Source: a virus
Reading direction: 5' to 3' (one strand)
DNA: 64,000 bases
Virus record (IMG/VR): IMGVR_UViG_3300049427_000004
Span: 114,867-178,866 of that record
Below the pieces are notes generated by a model, which had not been told where the DNA came from, searched no databases, and saw only the letters and a list, made by a program, of their open reading frames with translations. The translations under genes and the position numbers were made by a program. Each line of letters opens with the position of its first letter. Positions within the stretch are counted from its first letter, which is position 1. Positions 35,301 to 43,176 of this stretch are shown one piece after another.

Positions 35301-37113
35301 GGCCAATCTCAGATTCGTAGCAGCCGATAAATCTTTAATGATCGCTAAGAGCGTATTAGATAATTTCACTTCAGTTGTTACTTCATCAAGCGCTAGTGCA
35401 CTCACGTTACTAGACAATACGAATATTACTGGACTAACCGTTGACAACGCACCTCAAATTTTAAATGTAAGCCCTCAACCAGCAATTTTCCCATCACAGC
35501 AATCTGTAATTATTACAGCTAATCAATCAATTGTAATAAGATACACAATCGACGGTACTGATCCTACAATAAACAGTCCTCAATATTTGCAACCAATCGT
35601 AATAGCATCACCAATTATTCTTAGAGCTATCGGACTTGATGGTAGTAATAATATAGTTGCGAGAAAATCTTGGTTCTATGATGTCGATTTAATTCCAGCT
35701 AATGATGTAACCAACCTAACTGCTAGTGAAATTAGAAATAGTCAAGTTACGCTCGTATGGAGTGCAAGTACATCAAATGATGTGGTAAATTATGAAATCT
35801 ATAATGCTTCAAATAAAATCGGAGTTACTACTGATACCACTTATATTGCTACTGCATTATTAGCTAACACATCATATGACCTTGTAGTTAAAGTGGTTGA
35901 TAAAGCTGGTCATGTATCAACTGGTGCATCAATCAACGTAACTACTAGTGGCGACTTAATTCCTCCAGAAGACGTAACTGATATTCAAGCTAGTCACTTA
36001 AGCGATACTGTAATTGGTTTAACATGGATTCCAAGTGTTGCCAATGATGTTGCCTCCTATCAAGTATTCAATGGCGAGTCATTGCTTGGAGAGTCTAAGT
36101 CAGCTAACTTTAGTATTAGCAATCTTACTCCATCGACACCTTACACGTTTAAAGTAGTTGCTAAAGACGTAAATGGTAATGTTGCAGCTGGTACTACAAA
36201 ACAAATTACTACTCTCGCGCAAAGCCCACTACAATCAACAGGGTATGTGAAAAATGGCTTAGTTATGTTTAATGAGAACGTACCTAATAATTCAATTGTT
36301 ACACACAAAGATAGTTATTTTGTCGGAGAAAGTGACTTTACGTTTGTTGCATTGTTAAAAGTACCTGAAAATACAACTGGGACAATAATTGATCGAAGAG
36401 TACTAGGCAGTGATCCTAACACAACTATATCTATTTCTTCTACAGTTGGTTCAAGTGGGGATTATTCGTATATACTTGTTCGATGGACTACTAAGAGTAA
36501 AGTTGATGGAACTTATAAAACGTATGTATTATCATCTGATGACACTGATTTACGTAGTGAGTCGCCTTCAGGAATGCTCTATCAATTGGCTGTACGCAAA
36601 GACTCAGGTAGTTTCAAGTTATTCTTAAATGGTGTGGATCATATTATCAAAGCTCCTGTAGTAACAACATCCATTGATCCCAAGTATATAAACGGAAATG
36701 CAGGATCGACAACTCCATTAACTATTGGCAAAAGCGGTCAATCGAATGTATTTAAGATTATCGCTTACTACAATAGAGCACTTACTGCTGAAGAAATCAT
36801 GCAAAATCATACGAACTTGTCAGATCTTAATCCTCCAAGTGATGTGACCAATTTAGCTGCTACTTCTACCTTAGCAGGAGAGGCTACATTAACATGGAAT
36901 GATCCAGCAATTTCTGATGTACATTCTAAGAATGTTTATTACAAACTGTCTAATTCGTCAACTTGGATTAAAGCTAATACTCAAAAGATCGTAGGCCAAT
37001 CTTATCAATTGACAGGTTTGGCTAGTGGACAACAATATGACCTTGAGGTTAAAGTAGTAGACACCTCAACAAATATTAGTGCTGGCGCTAGAACAAATGT
37101 AACTCCGCTTTAA
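32368..37113 (+). CDS. large tail spike: Mtd-N-like, beta-helix, CHB, FN3, LamG
   Basis: 1581 residues; ATG 32368 chosen (GGAGGT upstream), overlapping the previous gene by 8 bases. Domains in order: phage spike N-terminal module (AKIQIKRGLKIDLPVLDNGEFGF); linker and beta-structure; right-handed parallel beta-helix about 478-1025; chitobiase/hexosaminidase C-terminal-type module about 1034-1110 (QPAIFPSQQSVIITANQS); FN3 about 1110-1195 and 1195-1285; LamG-like about 1294-1486; FN3 about 1488-1581. Such a beta-helix plus carbohydrate-binding modules suggests cell-wall polysaccharide recognition or cleavage. The catalytic site is not identifiable by eye. Confidence 0.75.
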   Translation: MSKILAKIQIKRGLKIDLPVLDNGEFGFCNDTKELFIGTTSGNLMIFPVNNSGGSITVVDSTINGNIVVNGVQIKVFDDSLIQESLSNKADINHSHQELHNHANSLVINELSNTDGRLTYNGQQIPFTDDIPDVQVIDDNSTTSTTKTWSAEKINTSMALKAPTIHYHSIDDIQGVDASAKVNGYVLQFDASVGKYLSKALPAGNGTGATSLSGLSDVDDSVTPQEGDRLAFEGGLWKPKKGSDLLQFNNTYQIELDRWHIKRDGTDSVATGKGINDAIQWAKTNGYNHAVLPNGYYRATLNIIKKNGVDYLNGYFHSLVRMPSDFHFELSREAIIEIESNSSGNHEVILFYRAINSKVSGGKIIGDRKRHISELGIKFVRGGVNPDGSLNNDINWIRSEVIDRYKDPILTKLFRIWSNTSLPNVTGYNFYQYKDTISALTLVGSRTDGLFAPTAPTGRGWFEGDRLDLNNKLIISMNISNNPLTDTQLSNLKVKLDNQYYTHESGHAIAIFGGYKVEVSNMELCNMIGDGVLTGTAYDYRADGVYDLVALKDQIGSFIYLHDLNIHRCRRQGISLCGQNDQFVYNNEIHHIGKDDDGVTSDFTAPAFGIDIESMAGESNIPYKHLYFGRDGLEVNYRIHIYNNYIHHNERGHLVNPDGTYVTVENNVFEGYNIGGVSSDRRFKHVKFLNNTLINCEQWVTGDNIVNGTKIEGGNMRLMDIEGAFIKDVKIKDGMFYGSAVYGHFGVPQVDVSTSTFTFTREHGMGNTAKVCFDSWEGKIPKGLKSDTIYYVINKTTYGFQVSETENGKAVVFYDSGENGFTVSRYNYGRVFIDGVTVERDFKTDSKVAFYPATSGGVIKNITVKNYDVTIDGGSKDYAGRPVSVDNLTVIEGKTTLSNCQVNGGRFISNTYNDVYLGTVTDYNKYQRAEITNSTFINQKIFMGESTISNSTIKKSVVHKENNRFKSIIINSYLQNTEANLRFVAADKSLMIAKSVLDNFTSVVTSSSASALTLLDNTNITGLTVDNAPQILNVSPQPAIFPSQQSVIITANQSIVIRYTIDGTDPTINSPQYLQPIVIASPIILRAIGLDGSNNIVARKSWFYDVDLIPANDVTNLTASEIRNSQVTLVWSASTSNDVVNYEIYNASNKIGVTTDTTYIATALLANTSYDLVVKVVDKAGHVSTGASINVTTSGDLIPPEDVTDIQASHLSDTVIGLTWIPSVANDVASYQVFNGESLLGESKSANFSISNLTPSTPYTFKVVAKDVNGNVAAGTTKQITTLAQSPLQSTGYVKNGLVMFNENVPNNSIVTHKDSYFVGESDFTFVALLKVPENTTGTIIDRRVLGSDPNTTISISSTVGSSGDYSYILVRWTTKSKVDGTYKTYVLSSDDTDLRSESPSGMLYQLAVRKDSGSFKLFLNGVDHIIKAPVVTTSIDPKYINGNAGSTTPLTIGKSGQSNVFKIIAYYNRALTAEEIMQNHTNLSDLNPPSDVTNLAATSTLAGEATLTWNDPAISDVHSKNVYYKLSNSSTWIKANTQKIVGQSYQLTGLASGQQYDLEVKVVDTSTNISAGARTNVTPL

Positions 37114-37126
37114 AATGTAGCCTCAG

Positions 37127-37166
37127 TTCATCTACAGGAGAAAGTAAGCCCTCTCTTGTAGATGAA
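37127..37166 (+). terminator. hairpin after tail spike gene
   Basis: Perfect 10-bp TTCATCTACA / TGTAGATGAA stem extended by GGAGA/TCTCT, loop about 10. No T-run follows, so termination efficiency is uncertain; it marks the end of the spike operon before the cargo island. Confidence 0.55.
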
Positions 37167-37210
37167 TACTAATAAAACAATAAATCGAAATTATATTAAA
37201 AAAATACATA

Positions 37211-37239
37211 TTGCCTAAGAGCCTAAAATCATGTATTCT
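37211..37239 (+). promoter_or_regulatory. promoter for acyltransferase gene
   Basis: TTGCCT (37211-37216), 17-bp spacer, TATTCT (37234-37239), followed about 50 bases later by the acyltransferase start. This suggests expression from the prophage independent of lytic transcription. Confidence 0.45.
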
Positions 37240-37286
37240 TTATTAAGAACAAATTGATCTTTAAAAAGAATGCATAGGAGGGGCAA

Positions 37287-38465
37287 ATGAAAACCGATCA
37301 AAGATTTACGCAATTAGATTCTTTACGAGGACTGGCTGCCCTATTTGTCGTGTTTCTACATATTTCTCTAATCTTCCCAGAAACACACCTGTCAAAGTTA
37401 CTGCTTGAGTACAGCCCGTTAAGATTATTAGTTTCTGGCTCTGAAGCTGTAATATTGTTTTTCGTGCTAAGTGGATTTGTTTTATCGAGGCCGTTCTATA
37501 CAAATTCTAATTCTAACTATTTCACATTCCTAATAAAACGCATATTGAGAATATATAGCCCTTATATATTTGCAGTTATTTTATCGATCTTATGCGCGAG
37601 AATTTTTTATCAGGGGAAAATAGAGGGTTTAAGTGACTGGTTTAATGTGATATGGACTGGGAAAATCTCAGGTATAGTGGTGACAGACCATCTGCTCTTG
37701 GTAAAAACCTTTTTGAGCAATTTAAATCCAGTGATATGGTCATTAGTTCATGAGATGAGAATTTCTATTATTTTTCCTTTAATAATGATTTTTATTGTAA
37801 AGATGAACTGGAAAAAAGGAGTGTTGTTTGGAATTTCCTTATCGCTTCTAAGCACCATACTTTTTCTAACTTTTAAAGTGGGCAATGACGGAGTTGAAAT
37901 GATTAACACTTTACATTACACTTCTATGTTTGTATTAGGTGCAATAATATCGAAATACTTCTCATCTATAACTAATCGAGTTATCAAAATGAGTAGAATT
38001 CAGAAATTCTTATTATTCGGTTTTGGGATAATGATGTACATCTATGCCAAACCTTCTTTCGTAATTGCGACATTCATCTATCCCGACATAGCACCTTTCT
38101 ATAGAACTGTTCTAGATAGTTGGTTTGTTGCAGTTGGGTCAATGATTCTTATTGTTTTCTCTGTATCTTCTCGATTATTTTCAAAAATTTTAACTTTTAG
38201 CCCAATTAGATACTTAGGGAAAATATCGTACAGTCTTTACCTTTCCCACATTCTAGTCTTAGTGTCAATGTTCCAGCTATTACATGGGGCAGTTCCTGTT
38301 TTGTTAATATGTCTACTAAGTTTAGTGACTTCAATTGCCATATCAAGCCTTATGTATCATTTCATTGAGTTACCATCAATAACTCTAAGTAAAAGGTTGA
38401 CAAAGAAAATAGGAACGTTTCGAAACACTGGATCAGAAATTGTTCCCAAGTCAGTTGTTAAGTAA
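37287..38465 (+). CDS. acyltransferase family 3 (OafA-like) membrane protein
   Basis: 392 residues, ATG with AGGAGGGG upstream. Many hydrophobic helices; signature of acyltransferase-3 proteins: RGLAALFVVFLHI at the start, VIWSLVHEMRIS in the middle, SYSLYLSHILV near the C-terminus. These enzymes O-acetylate cell-surface polysaccharides. Own promoter at 37211 and position between late modules fit a lysogenic-conversion gene that would alter the surface of the lysogen and may block superinfection. Effect on the spike receptor is inference. Confidence 0.85.
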   Translation: MKTDQRFTQLDSLRGLAALFVVFLHISLIFPETHLSKLLLEYSPLRLLVSGSEAVILFFVLSGFVLSRPFYTNSNSNYFTFLIKRILRIYSPYIFAVILSILCARIFYQGKIEGLSDWFNVIWTGKISGIVVTDHLLLVKTFLSNLNPVIWSLVHEMRISIIFPLIMIFIVKMNWKKGVLFGISLSLLSTILFLTFKVGNDGVEMINTLHYTSMFVLGAIISKYFSSITNRVIKMSRIQKFLLFGFGIMMYIYAKPSFVIATFIYPDIAPFYRTVLDSWFVAVGSMILIVFSVSSRLFSKILTFSPIRYLGKISYSLYLSHILVLVSMFQLLHGAVPVLLICLLSLVTSIAISSLMYHFIELPSITLSKRLTKKIGTFRNTGSEIVPKSVVK

Positions 38466-38495
38466 TTATCAGACTTCGACACGGAGGTAAGTAGA

Positions 38496-38675
38496 TTGAA
38501 GAACATTTTGGGGATATTGTTAGTAGCGATGTTTCTTTACTTGTTTTCCACACTTATTATGATACCACCAGATAATCATGGCGAAACCAATATTAAGTCG
38601 CACACATTAACAGCTAAAACATATTATTATGATGCTACAAAAAGAGAAAATGGTAAATGGGTTGAATTCCCGTAA
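38496..38675 (+). CDS. small membrane-anchored protein (59 aa)
   Basis: TTG start with GGAGGTAA about 8 bases upstream. 59 residues: basic start, one hydrophobic helix (ILGILLVAMFLYLFSTLIM) and a hydrophilic C-terminus (SHTLTAKTYYYDATKREN). Lies after the acyltransferase and before a bidirectional terminator. No family recognised. Confidence 0.45.
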   Translation: MKNILGILLVAMFLYLFSTLIMIPPDNHGETNIKSHTLTAKTYYYDATKRENGKWVEFP

Positions 38676-38797
38676 AACACTTTGCTCATAAAACTATTCT
38701 TTCATGAGGAATATGGTTAGAAATTAGTCAATGTTTATAAGGGTTTTCAAAAAGGAGATTTCTCATCCTGAGGAGTCTTTTTTTAATTAGGAATTGA

Positions 38798-38859
38798 AAT
38801 AAAATAAAACATCAGTTCATCAACAATTAGGTGTTAGTGAACTGATGTTTTATTTTATT
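38798..38859. terminator. bidirectional terminator
   Basis: Two 22-base arms (38798-38819 and 38838-38859) form a perfect inverted repeat around an 18-base loop, with A-rich upstream and T-rich downstream sides, so it can terminate both the rightward small membrane gene and the leftward regulator gene. Confidence 0.9.
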
Positions 38860-38872
38860 CGCATGTAGTTAA

Positions 38873-39070
38873 TCATTTCTTATGAACAATAACATCTGTT
38901 ATTTTACAATCAAGTATAATACATATGTCATCAATAATTTTCATTGATATGTATTCGTTTTTCCACATCTTTGCTGCGGTAGAAGGAGAGATTTCCATCA
39001 TATTAATGAACTCCATCTTGGAGATGTTTTTAGTAATCAAAAGATGCTGTAACGGCTCAAAACTTATCAC
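38873..39070 (-). CDS. small XRE-type HTH regulator (65 aa)
   Basis: Short Cro/CI-type HTH: PLQHLLITKNISKMEFINMM, SPSTAAKMWKNEYISMKII, DDICIILDCKITDVI. The shape matches the small HTH regulators (YozG/HTH_26 type). Start is uncertain: AAAGGAG precedes an ATG at 39082 that is too close; GTG 39070 gives the natural start MISFEPLQHLL. Divergently transcribed from the gene at 39280, so it probably regulates itself and the region between. Confidence 0.75.
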   Translation of the reverse strand: MISFEPLQHLLITKNISKMEFINMMEISPSTAAKMWKNEYISMKIIDDICIILDCKITDVIVHKK

Positions 39071-39187
39071 AAATATTGACATCTCCTTTCAATCTTTAAA
39101 AGCATAACACAATATTTATATGCATAAAATGGATTTTCGACATGTTGCAACTATTTACGACATATCAAATATATTTCCAACTTCTCG

Positions 39188-39216
39188 TTGACGATGCTTG
39201 TCTACAATGGTAATAT
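39188..39216 (+). promoter_or_regulatory. sigma-A promoter of divergent regulatory region
   Basis: TTGACG (39188-39193), 17-bp spacer, TAATAT (39211-39216) ahead of the gene at 39280. Two CGACAT direct repeats (tTTCGACAT and tTTACGACAT, near 39135-39160) upstream could be operator half-sites for the leftward HTH protein. Confidence 0.6.
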
Positions 39217-39279
39217 GTGTATACGAGATAGTGTAAATATTTACGCCTTCTTATAAATCTCCAAGGGGATGATAACAGC

Positions 39280-39510
39280 ATGAGTCCAGACATCGATCTC
39301 GCTGAGAGTGATGCAAAAGAGCTAATAAGATTGATCAAATATTATGCATTGGAACAAACTGAGGATTATCTGTTTCCATGTGGATTAGTGGATAGTGAGT
39401 TGTGGACTGAAGAAGTTCATAAGGCATATTGGGGAAAGTATTGGGATGGGGATCTGGATAGGTTAGGTTGGACAGTTGTTGCTTGTTTTGATTATTTTTA
39501 TCCTTTGTAG
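39280..39510 (+). CDS. hypothetical protein (76 aa)
   Basis: ATG with GGGGATGAT upstream. Acidic, many Trp/Tyr (YWGKYWDGDLDRLGWTVVAC). Divergent from the HTH regulator at 38873. Family unknown; lysogeny-related role is only positional. Confidence 0.5.
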   Translation: MSPDIDLAESDAKELIRLIKYYALEQTEDYLFPCGLVDSELWTEEVHKAYWGKYWDGDLDRLGWTVVACFDYFYPL

Positions 39511-39557
39511 TGTGGAAGAGGAATCATACATAGATAACAGGATAGGTAAAGTTGAGG

Positions 39558-39584
39558 AGTCTTCTGGGAAGGAGGCTTTTTTTG
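39558..39584 (+). terminator. terminator before operator region
   Basis: AGTCTTC / GGAGGCT stem with two wobble pairs and loop TGGGAA, followed by a run of seven Ts. The stretch 39511-39827 otherwise contains the operator described next and no gene. Confidence 0.7.
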
Positions 39585-39687
39585 TTTGTTTATTATTGAG
39601 GATAAGCAGGAAAATTCTCCCTATATGTCGAAAAAAGTAGAACTAAGGGAGAGATGAGTTTCTATCTCATTTTGTTGGTAATAGTTT

Positions 39688-39770
39688 ACTTTTACTTGGT
39701 AAAAGTGATAGAATAGAGTCAACAGTATACATGAACATATAAGTATACCAATGTTTATATGAATGTATAC
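39688..39770 (+). promoter_or_regulatory. promoter with palindromes and triple GTATAC operator
   Basis: A perfect palindrome ACTTTTAC-TTG-GTAAAAGT (39688-39706) overlaps a promoter-like TTTACT / TAGAAT pair (18-bp spacing, -10 at 39709-39714). Downstream lie three GTATAC palindromes at 39725, 39743 and 39765 (18 and 22 bases apart). This array ends about 55 bases before the small gene that precedes the GNAT gene and is a typical autoregulated operator. Confidence 0.55.
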
Positions 39771-39827
39771 ATATTTTCTGAAAGTATCTCATATCTTCTT
39801 ACTAGATTAATACTCTAGGAGGTAGTT

Positions 39828-40010
39828 ATGATGAGTAAAAAGAGGAGAGTGGAGAGAATGGCTACTCAGATTGCCGCAACGCCTATTATAACAGGTAAAC
39901 GAGCTAGAGAGATGATTAAAGCATCTAAAAAAAAACCAAGTGAAAAATCTAAAGCCAATGCACAAACTTTTATTGATTTTTTCAAGAAATTCGAGTCGAA
40001 GGGGAAATAA
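39828..40010 (+). CDS. small basic protein, possible antitoxin partner of GNAT (60 aa)
   Basis: ATG (or ATG 39831) with TAGGAGGTAG upstream. 60 residues, Lys/Arg-rich start (MSKKRRVERMATQ), central AATPIITGKRAREMIKAS and a helical C-terminus (TFIDFFKKFESKGK). Ends only 6 bases before a GNAT acetyltransferase gene and is preceded by a multi-site operator. Similar small-gene plus GNAT pairs are common in Firmicutes, often as toxin-antitoxin modules; the pairing here is inference. Confidence 0.5.
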   Translation: MMSKKRRVERMATQIAATPIITGKRAREMIKASKKKPSEKSKANAQTFIDFFKKFESKGK

Positions 40011-40016
40011 CCATAA

Positions 40017-40592
40017 TTGGAACTACCTGACGATTACTCAATAAAAGTTCTTTCAAAAGGTGATACCGTTAAGGATTTTGACTGTTTTAATCCTTCATCT
40101 TACATAGAAATTGAAAAAAGAAGGCTGAAGATAATTAGGCGGCTTGATCAAGATATGACCTTGTTCTTAGCCAGAGGTGATGCATTGAAAGAACAAGAAT
40201 CTTCATTGAATACAACATCTTTGCTGCTTTATAATGATAAAGCCGTTGGATATGTTTCACTTTGTGCTGATAGTCTTCAATTAAAATCCAAATTTTCATC
40301 ACAGATAACACCTGCTTTAAAAGTTGCAAGATTAGCAATTGATAAGAACTTCCAAAATAAAGGTTTAGCAAAATTACTAATTAACTATGCTGTTTATAAA
40401 GCATTGATAATGAGAATTGAATTTTGTGGAGTTAAATTTTTAACACTGGATTGTTTTAGGCATAGACTTAGTTACTACACTGACAATATTGGTTTCAAAA
40501 AGAATGATTATCAAGGAAATCAAGGTGATATGGATCTTCCTTTTAGTTTAAGTTTAGATATTGATGAATATATTGAGTCTAGTCCAATGTAA
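40017..40592 (+). CDS. GNAT-family N-acetyltransferase
   Basis: 191 residues, TTG start with AAGGGGAAA upstream. The acetyl-CoA-binding signature is present: LAIDKNFQNKGLAKLLINYA, preceded by VGYVSLCADSL (beta 4) and followed by FLTLDCFRHRLSYYTDNIGF (beta 6-7). In small-operon context with the basic upstream protein it may be a GNAT toxin acetylating charged tRNA or a protein; alternatively it modifies a small molecule. Catalytic substrate unknown. Confidence 0.75.
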   Translation: MELPDDYSIKVLSKGDTVKDFDCFNPSSYIEIEKRRLKIIRRLDQDMTLFLARGDALKEQESSLNTTSLLLYNDKAVGYVSLCADSLQLKSKFSSQITPALKVARLAIDKNFQNKGLAKLLINYAVYKALIMRIEFCGVKFLTLDCFRHRLSYYTDNIGFKKNDYQGNQGDMDLPFSLSLDIDEYIESSPM

Positions 40593-40620
40593 AGTCACTC
40601 TCCAGCAGAGTGGCTTTTTT
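40593..40620 (+). terminator. Rho-independent terminator after GNAT gene
   Basis: AGTCACTCT / AGAGTGGCT stem (one wobble) with loop CCAGC and a T-run. Confidence 0.9.
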
Positions 40621-40650
40621 GTTGTGTGGAGATATTTGAATAATAATATG

Positions 40651-40685
40651 ACAAAAGCCCCTAACTTTGAGTTGGAGGCTTTTGT
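40651..40685. terminator. bidirectional terminator for leftward repressor
   Basis: ACAAAAGCC / GGCTTTTGT stem with internal CTAACT/AGTTGG pairing; in the leftward direction it follows the repressor gene and reads into a T-rich side. Confidence 0.7.
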
Positions 40686-40715
40686 TGTGATTGGTATTAT
40701 TGAACGAAATTAATT

Positions 40716-41249
40716 CTATCGAGAATTCTGCTCATCTTCATAATTTTTATCATGAGAAGCCTTCAAGGCATCATCATTAATTTCTTTAGAAGCAGTATTC
40801 TCTAATAATGTAACCGCAGTATTATTTATTGTTTTGGATGAGTTATCTATCGCATCTTCTACCACCGAACTAAATTTAATTAAGTCACTCTGCATTTTAG
40901 CGATTTGTTCTTGAATTTCACGAAATACTAAAGGTGGGGAAAAAGAACTGGCATACAGTTCCTCAGTTAACTCTATATGTCTTTCTTTTTTTACGAATTC
41001 TTTACCTTTGAGTATCCAGTCAGTAGAAACGTTGAAGAAATCTGAGAGGGCAATAATAATATCAGCACTTGGATTGTTTTTATCGTTTTCTATATTCGAG
41101 ACAGTTGCTGAAGTAATTGTCTTTGTCAAATAAGCTTTTGGCGAGTTTGTGGGTACTGGTATAGGTATATGAATATTTCTAGCTAATTCATCCATAGACA
41201 AACCTTTATTATGTCTTAAGTCGCGAATTCTCTGTCCAATTGTACTCAC
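40716..41249 (-). CDS. XRE-family repressor with coiled-coil C-terminus
   Basis: 177 residues, GTG start with AAAGGGATG upstream. N-terminal Cro/CI HTH: IGQRIRDLRHNKGLSMDELA and SATVSNIENDKNNPSADIII, with an unusual roughly 18-residue insertion (IPIPVPTNSPKAYLTKT) between the scaffold helices. C-terminal half (about 95-177) is a helical, coiled-coil-like oligomerisation region without a Ser-Lys protease, so not LexA-type self-cleaving. It faces a divergent promoter at 41367 and is the best repressor candidate in the window. Confidence 0.8.
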   Translation of the reverse strand: MSTIGQRIRDLRHNKGLSMDELARNIHIPIPVPTNSPKAYLTKTITSATVSNIENDKNNPSADIIIALSDFFNVSTDWILKGKEFVKKERHIELTEELYASSFSPPLVFREIQEQIAKMQSDLIKFSSVVEDAIDNSSKTINNTAVTLLENTASKEINDDALKASHDKNYEDEQNSR

Positions 41250-41366
41250 ATTGATTCACATCCCTTTTTTATAACTAAAACAATAATATAAAATATTTAA
41301 ATTCTAGTCAATAAAATCATATTAAATGACACTAAATATTTTCATTAAAAATATGTCTAGAAACTA

Positions 41367-41396
41367 TTGACATCTTGTAAGTATTTTTAGTATATT
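41367..41396 (+). promoter_or_regulatory. sigma-A promoter opposite the XRE repressor
   Basis: TTGACA (41367-41372), 18-bp spacer, TATATT (41391-41396). Several copies of TAAATATTTT lie around it (41334-41344, 41412-41422) and one more at about 41290; they are candidate repressor sites. The stretch 41250-41488 is otherwise non-coding. Confidence 0.7.
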
Positions 41397-41488
41397 GATT
41401 GCAGGAGGTTAGTAAATATTTTTAACAACACTAACTTCTTTTATGATTATACACCATTTGCTCAATTATATAAAGGGAGATGTTCACA

Positions 41489-41914
41489 ATGTCTAACGAT
41501 TACGACATCATCATCAATCTATCTGACAACATGGGGAACTCAAAAGAAGAATTGCTTTCATACATAGAGTATTTCAATGAAAATACTTCATCTGCTTACG
41601 AAGATGTAAAATTCCTTGTACAAACGCAGGAAAATTTGAACATGTGGTTTGAGTTCTGGAATGGTAATTCAGAGGAAGTAGATGAAACAAACTGGAAGCT
41701 TAGAGAATGGAAGATTAAACAGCATTTGGGTAGCTATGAAGAGTTTAATGACTTACTGATGATTGATCAAGAGGACTTTATAGTTACATACTTCCAACAA
41801 GCAGCAAGCCAAAGAACAATGTGGGAGTTAAATCGAGTGTTGGGCGAGATGAATGTTAGGGAATTGTGGCAGATACATAGTAAGTATCCGATGAGTAGGA
41901 TTGAGTATTTGTAA
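41489..41914 (+). CDS. hypothetical protein (141 aa) under repressor control
   Basis: 141 residues, ATG with AGGGAGATG about 8 bases upstream (an earlier in-frame start at 41480 is within that site). Acidic, helical, Trp/Asn-rich (NMWFEFWNGNSEEVDETNWKL). The only gene transcribed from the 41367 promoter before a hairpin; by analogy with cI/cro layouts it may be a lysis-lysogeny switch or antirepressor protein, but no family is recognised. Confidence 0.5.
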   Translation: MSNDYDIIINLSDNMGNSKEELLSYIEYFNENTSSAYEDVKFLVQTQENLNMWFEFWNGNSEEVDETNWKLREWKIKQHLGSYEEFNDLLMIDQEDFIVTYFQQAASQRTMWELNRVLGEMNVRELWQIHSKYPMSRIEYL

Positions 41915-41978
41915 GGAAGTTGAGGATGTTATTTATAAGTTTTCCATAGGTAGGTCGTGTCTAGCTAATAGAATTGAC

Positions 41979-42004
41979 AAGGGCAGATACATCCCACTGC
42001 CCTT
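41979..42004 (+). terminator. hairpin after the 141-aa gene
   Basis: Perfect AAGGGCAG / CTGCCCTT stem, 10-base loop, weak T-content after it. Confidence 0.5.
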
Positions 42005-42077
42005 CTGTGGATTTATTATTGGGATAAATAGAGAGAAATATGGGAGCGGTTAATGGATGCTATTGACGAGTATAGTG

Positions 42078-43109
42078 ATGGTGAAATGGAATCCGAAAAA
42101 TAGAATATTCTACGAAGAAAAAGGTTATGTATTTACGAAATATCGGGATACATTTGATGTGAGAATTGACGATTTAGCTCACGGGAGTCATGAAAAAATA
42201 GAATGCCTATGTGACTATTGTGGAGAAAAAATAGTGAAATCATATAAAACGTACACATCACGCTTAAAAGAGCAGATAATAAAAAAAGACGCTTGTAATA
42301 AATGCCAAAAATACAAAGTGTCGGATTGTTTAATTATTAGATATGGTGTTGACAATATTAGAAAAATAAACGGAGTTAATGAAAAAATAAAAATGACTAC
42401 TTTCAACACATATGGTGTTGAACATAATTCGCAATCTGAGAAAATAAAAGAAAAAAAGAAAACAACAAACTTAAAAAACTTCGGTGTCGATCATATTTTT
42501 AAAGATCCAAAAATAAGAGAAAATAGGAAAAAGACTTTCATAGATAAATTTGGTGCAGATAATCCAATGAAAAATAAAAATGTGCAATTGAAGGCACATA
42601 CCACTAATATAATTAGATATGGTTTTAAAAGTCCATCACAAAACCCAGAAATTCAAGCGAAGCAAAGAAAGTCCCTTTATGAGAATAACACTGCACCATC
42701 GTCGAAACAACAAAGATACATTCACCATGTCATTGGCGGAGAAATCAATTATCCAGAAAAGAATATTTCATTAGATATAGCTTTTTTAGATGAAAAAATA
42801 TACTTCGAATATGATGGAGGTGGACATGGATTAGCAGTCACCTTTGGGACATATACAGAAGAAGAATATCGAAAAAAAGAACAAAGAAGGTTTTACGCCT
42901 TAATGCGTTTAGGTTGGAGAGAGATTAGACTTAAAAGTAAAAAAGATAGGTTGCCATCAAAAGAAAAATTATTAGAAATTATGGTGTATGCAAAAAAATA
43001 TTTGATTGATGAAAATCGTCATTATATCAGATTCGATGTGGATGAAAATATAATAAAAACCAGTCAATACGAAAAATATTTTGATTTTGGTGATATTGCA
43101 ATCATTTAA
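42078..43109 (+). CDS. free-standing homing endonuclease (DUF723/Vsr-like)
   Basis: About 343 residues from ATG 42078 (MVKWNPKNRIF); an in-frame ATG at 42057 is possible, and a 16-residue overlapping leader begins at ATG 42053. Structure: zinc-ribbon N-terminus (CDYC ... CNKC), then three imperfect 20-25 residue repeats (FNTYGVEHNSQS, KNFGVDHIFKDP, DKFGADNPMKN) as in DUF723 homing nucleases, then a Vsr-like nuclease core (IAFLDEKIYFEYDGGGHG). Located about 2.2 kb upstream of the group I intron in the tape measure gene. Probably a mobile gene and not needed by the phage. Confidence 0.75.
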   Translation: MVKWNPKNRIFYEEKGYVFTKYRDTFDVRIDDLAHGSHEKIECLCDYCGEKIVKSYKTYTSRLKEQIIKKDACNKCQKYKVSDCLIIRYGVDNIRKINGVNEKIKMTTFNTYGVEHNSQSEKIKEKKKTTNLKNFGVDHIFKDPKIRENRKKTFIDKFGADNPMKNKNVQLKAHTTNIIRYGFKSPSQNPEIQAKQRKSLYENNTAPSSKQQRYIHHVIGGEINYPEKNISLDIAFLDEKIYFEYDGGGHGLAVTFGTYTEEEYRKKEQRRFYALMRLGWREIRLKSKKDRLPSKEKLLEIMVYAKKYLIDENRHYIRFDVDENIIKTSQYEKYFDFGDIAII

Positions 43110-43176
43110 ACAATTCCTCCCACTGACCCTTATTATATTGTATAATGTTTACAATACAATTAAAGGGGCGGTGTTT

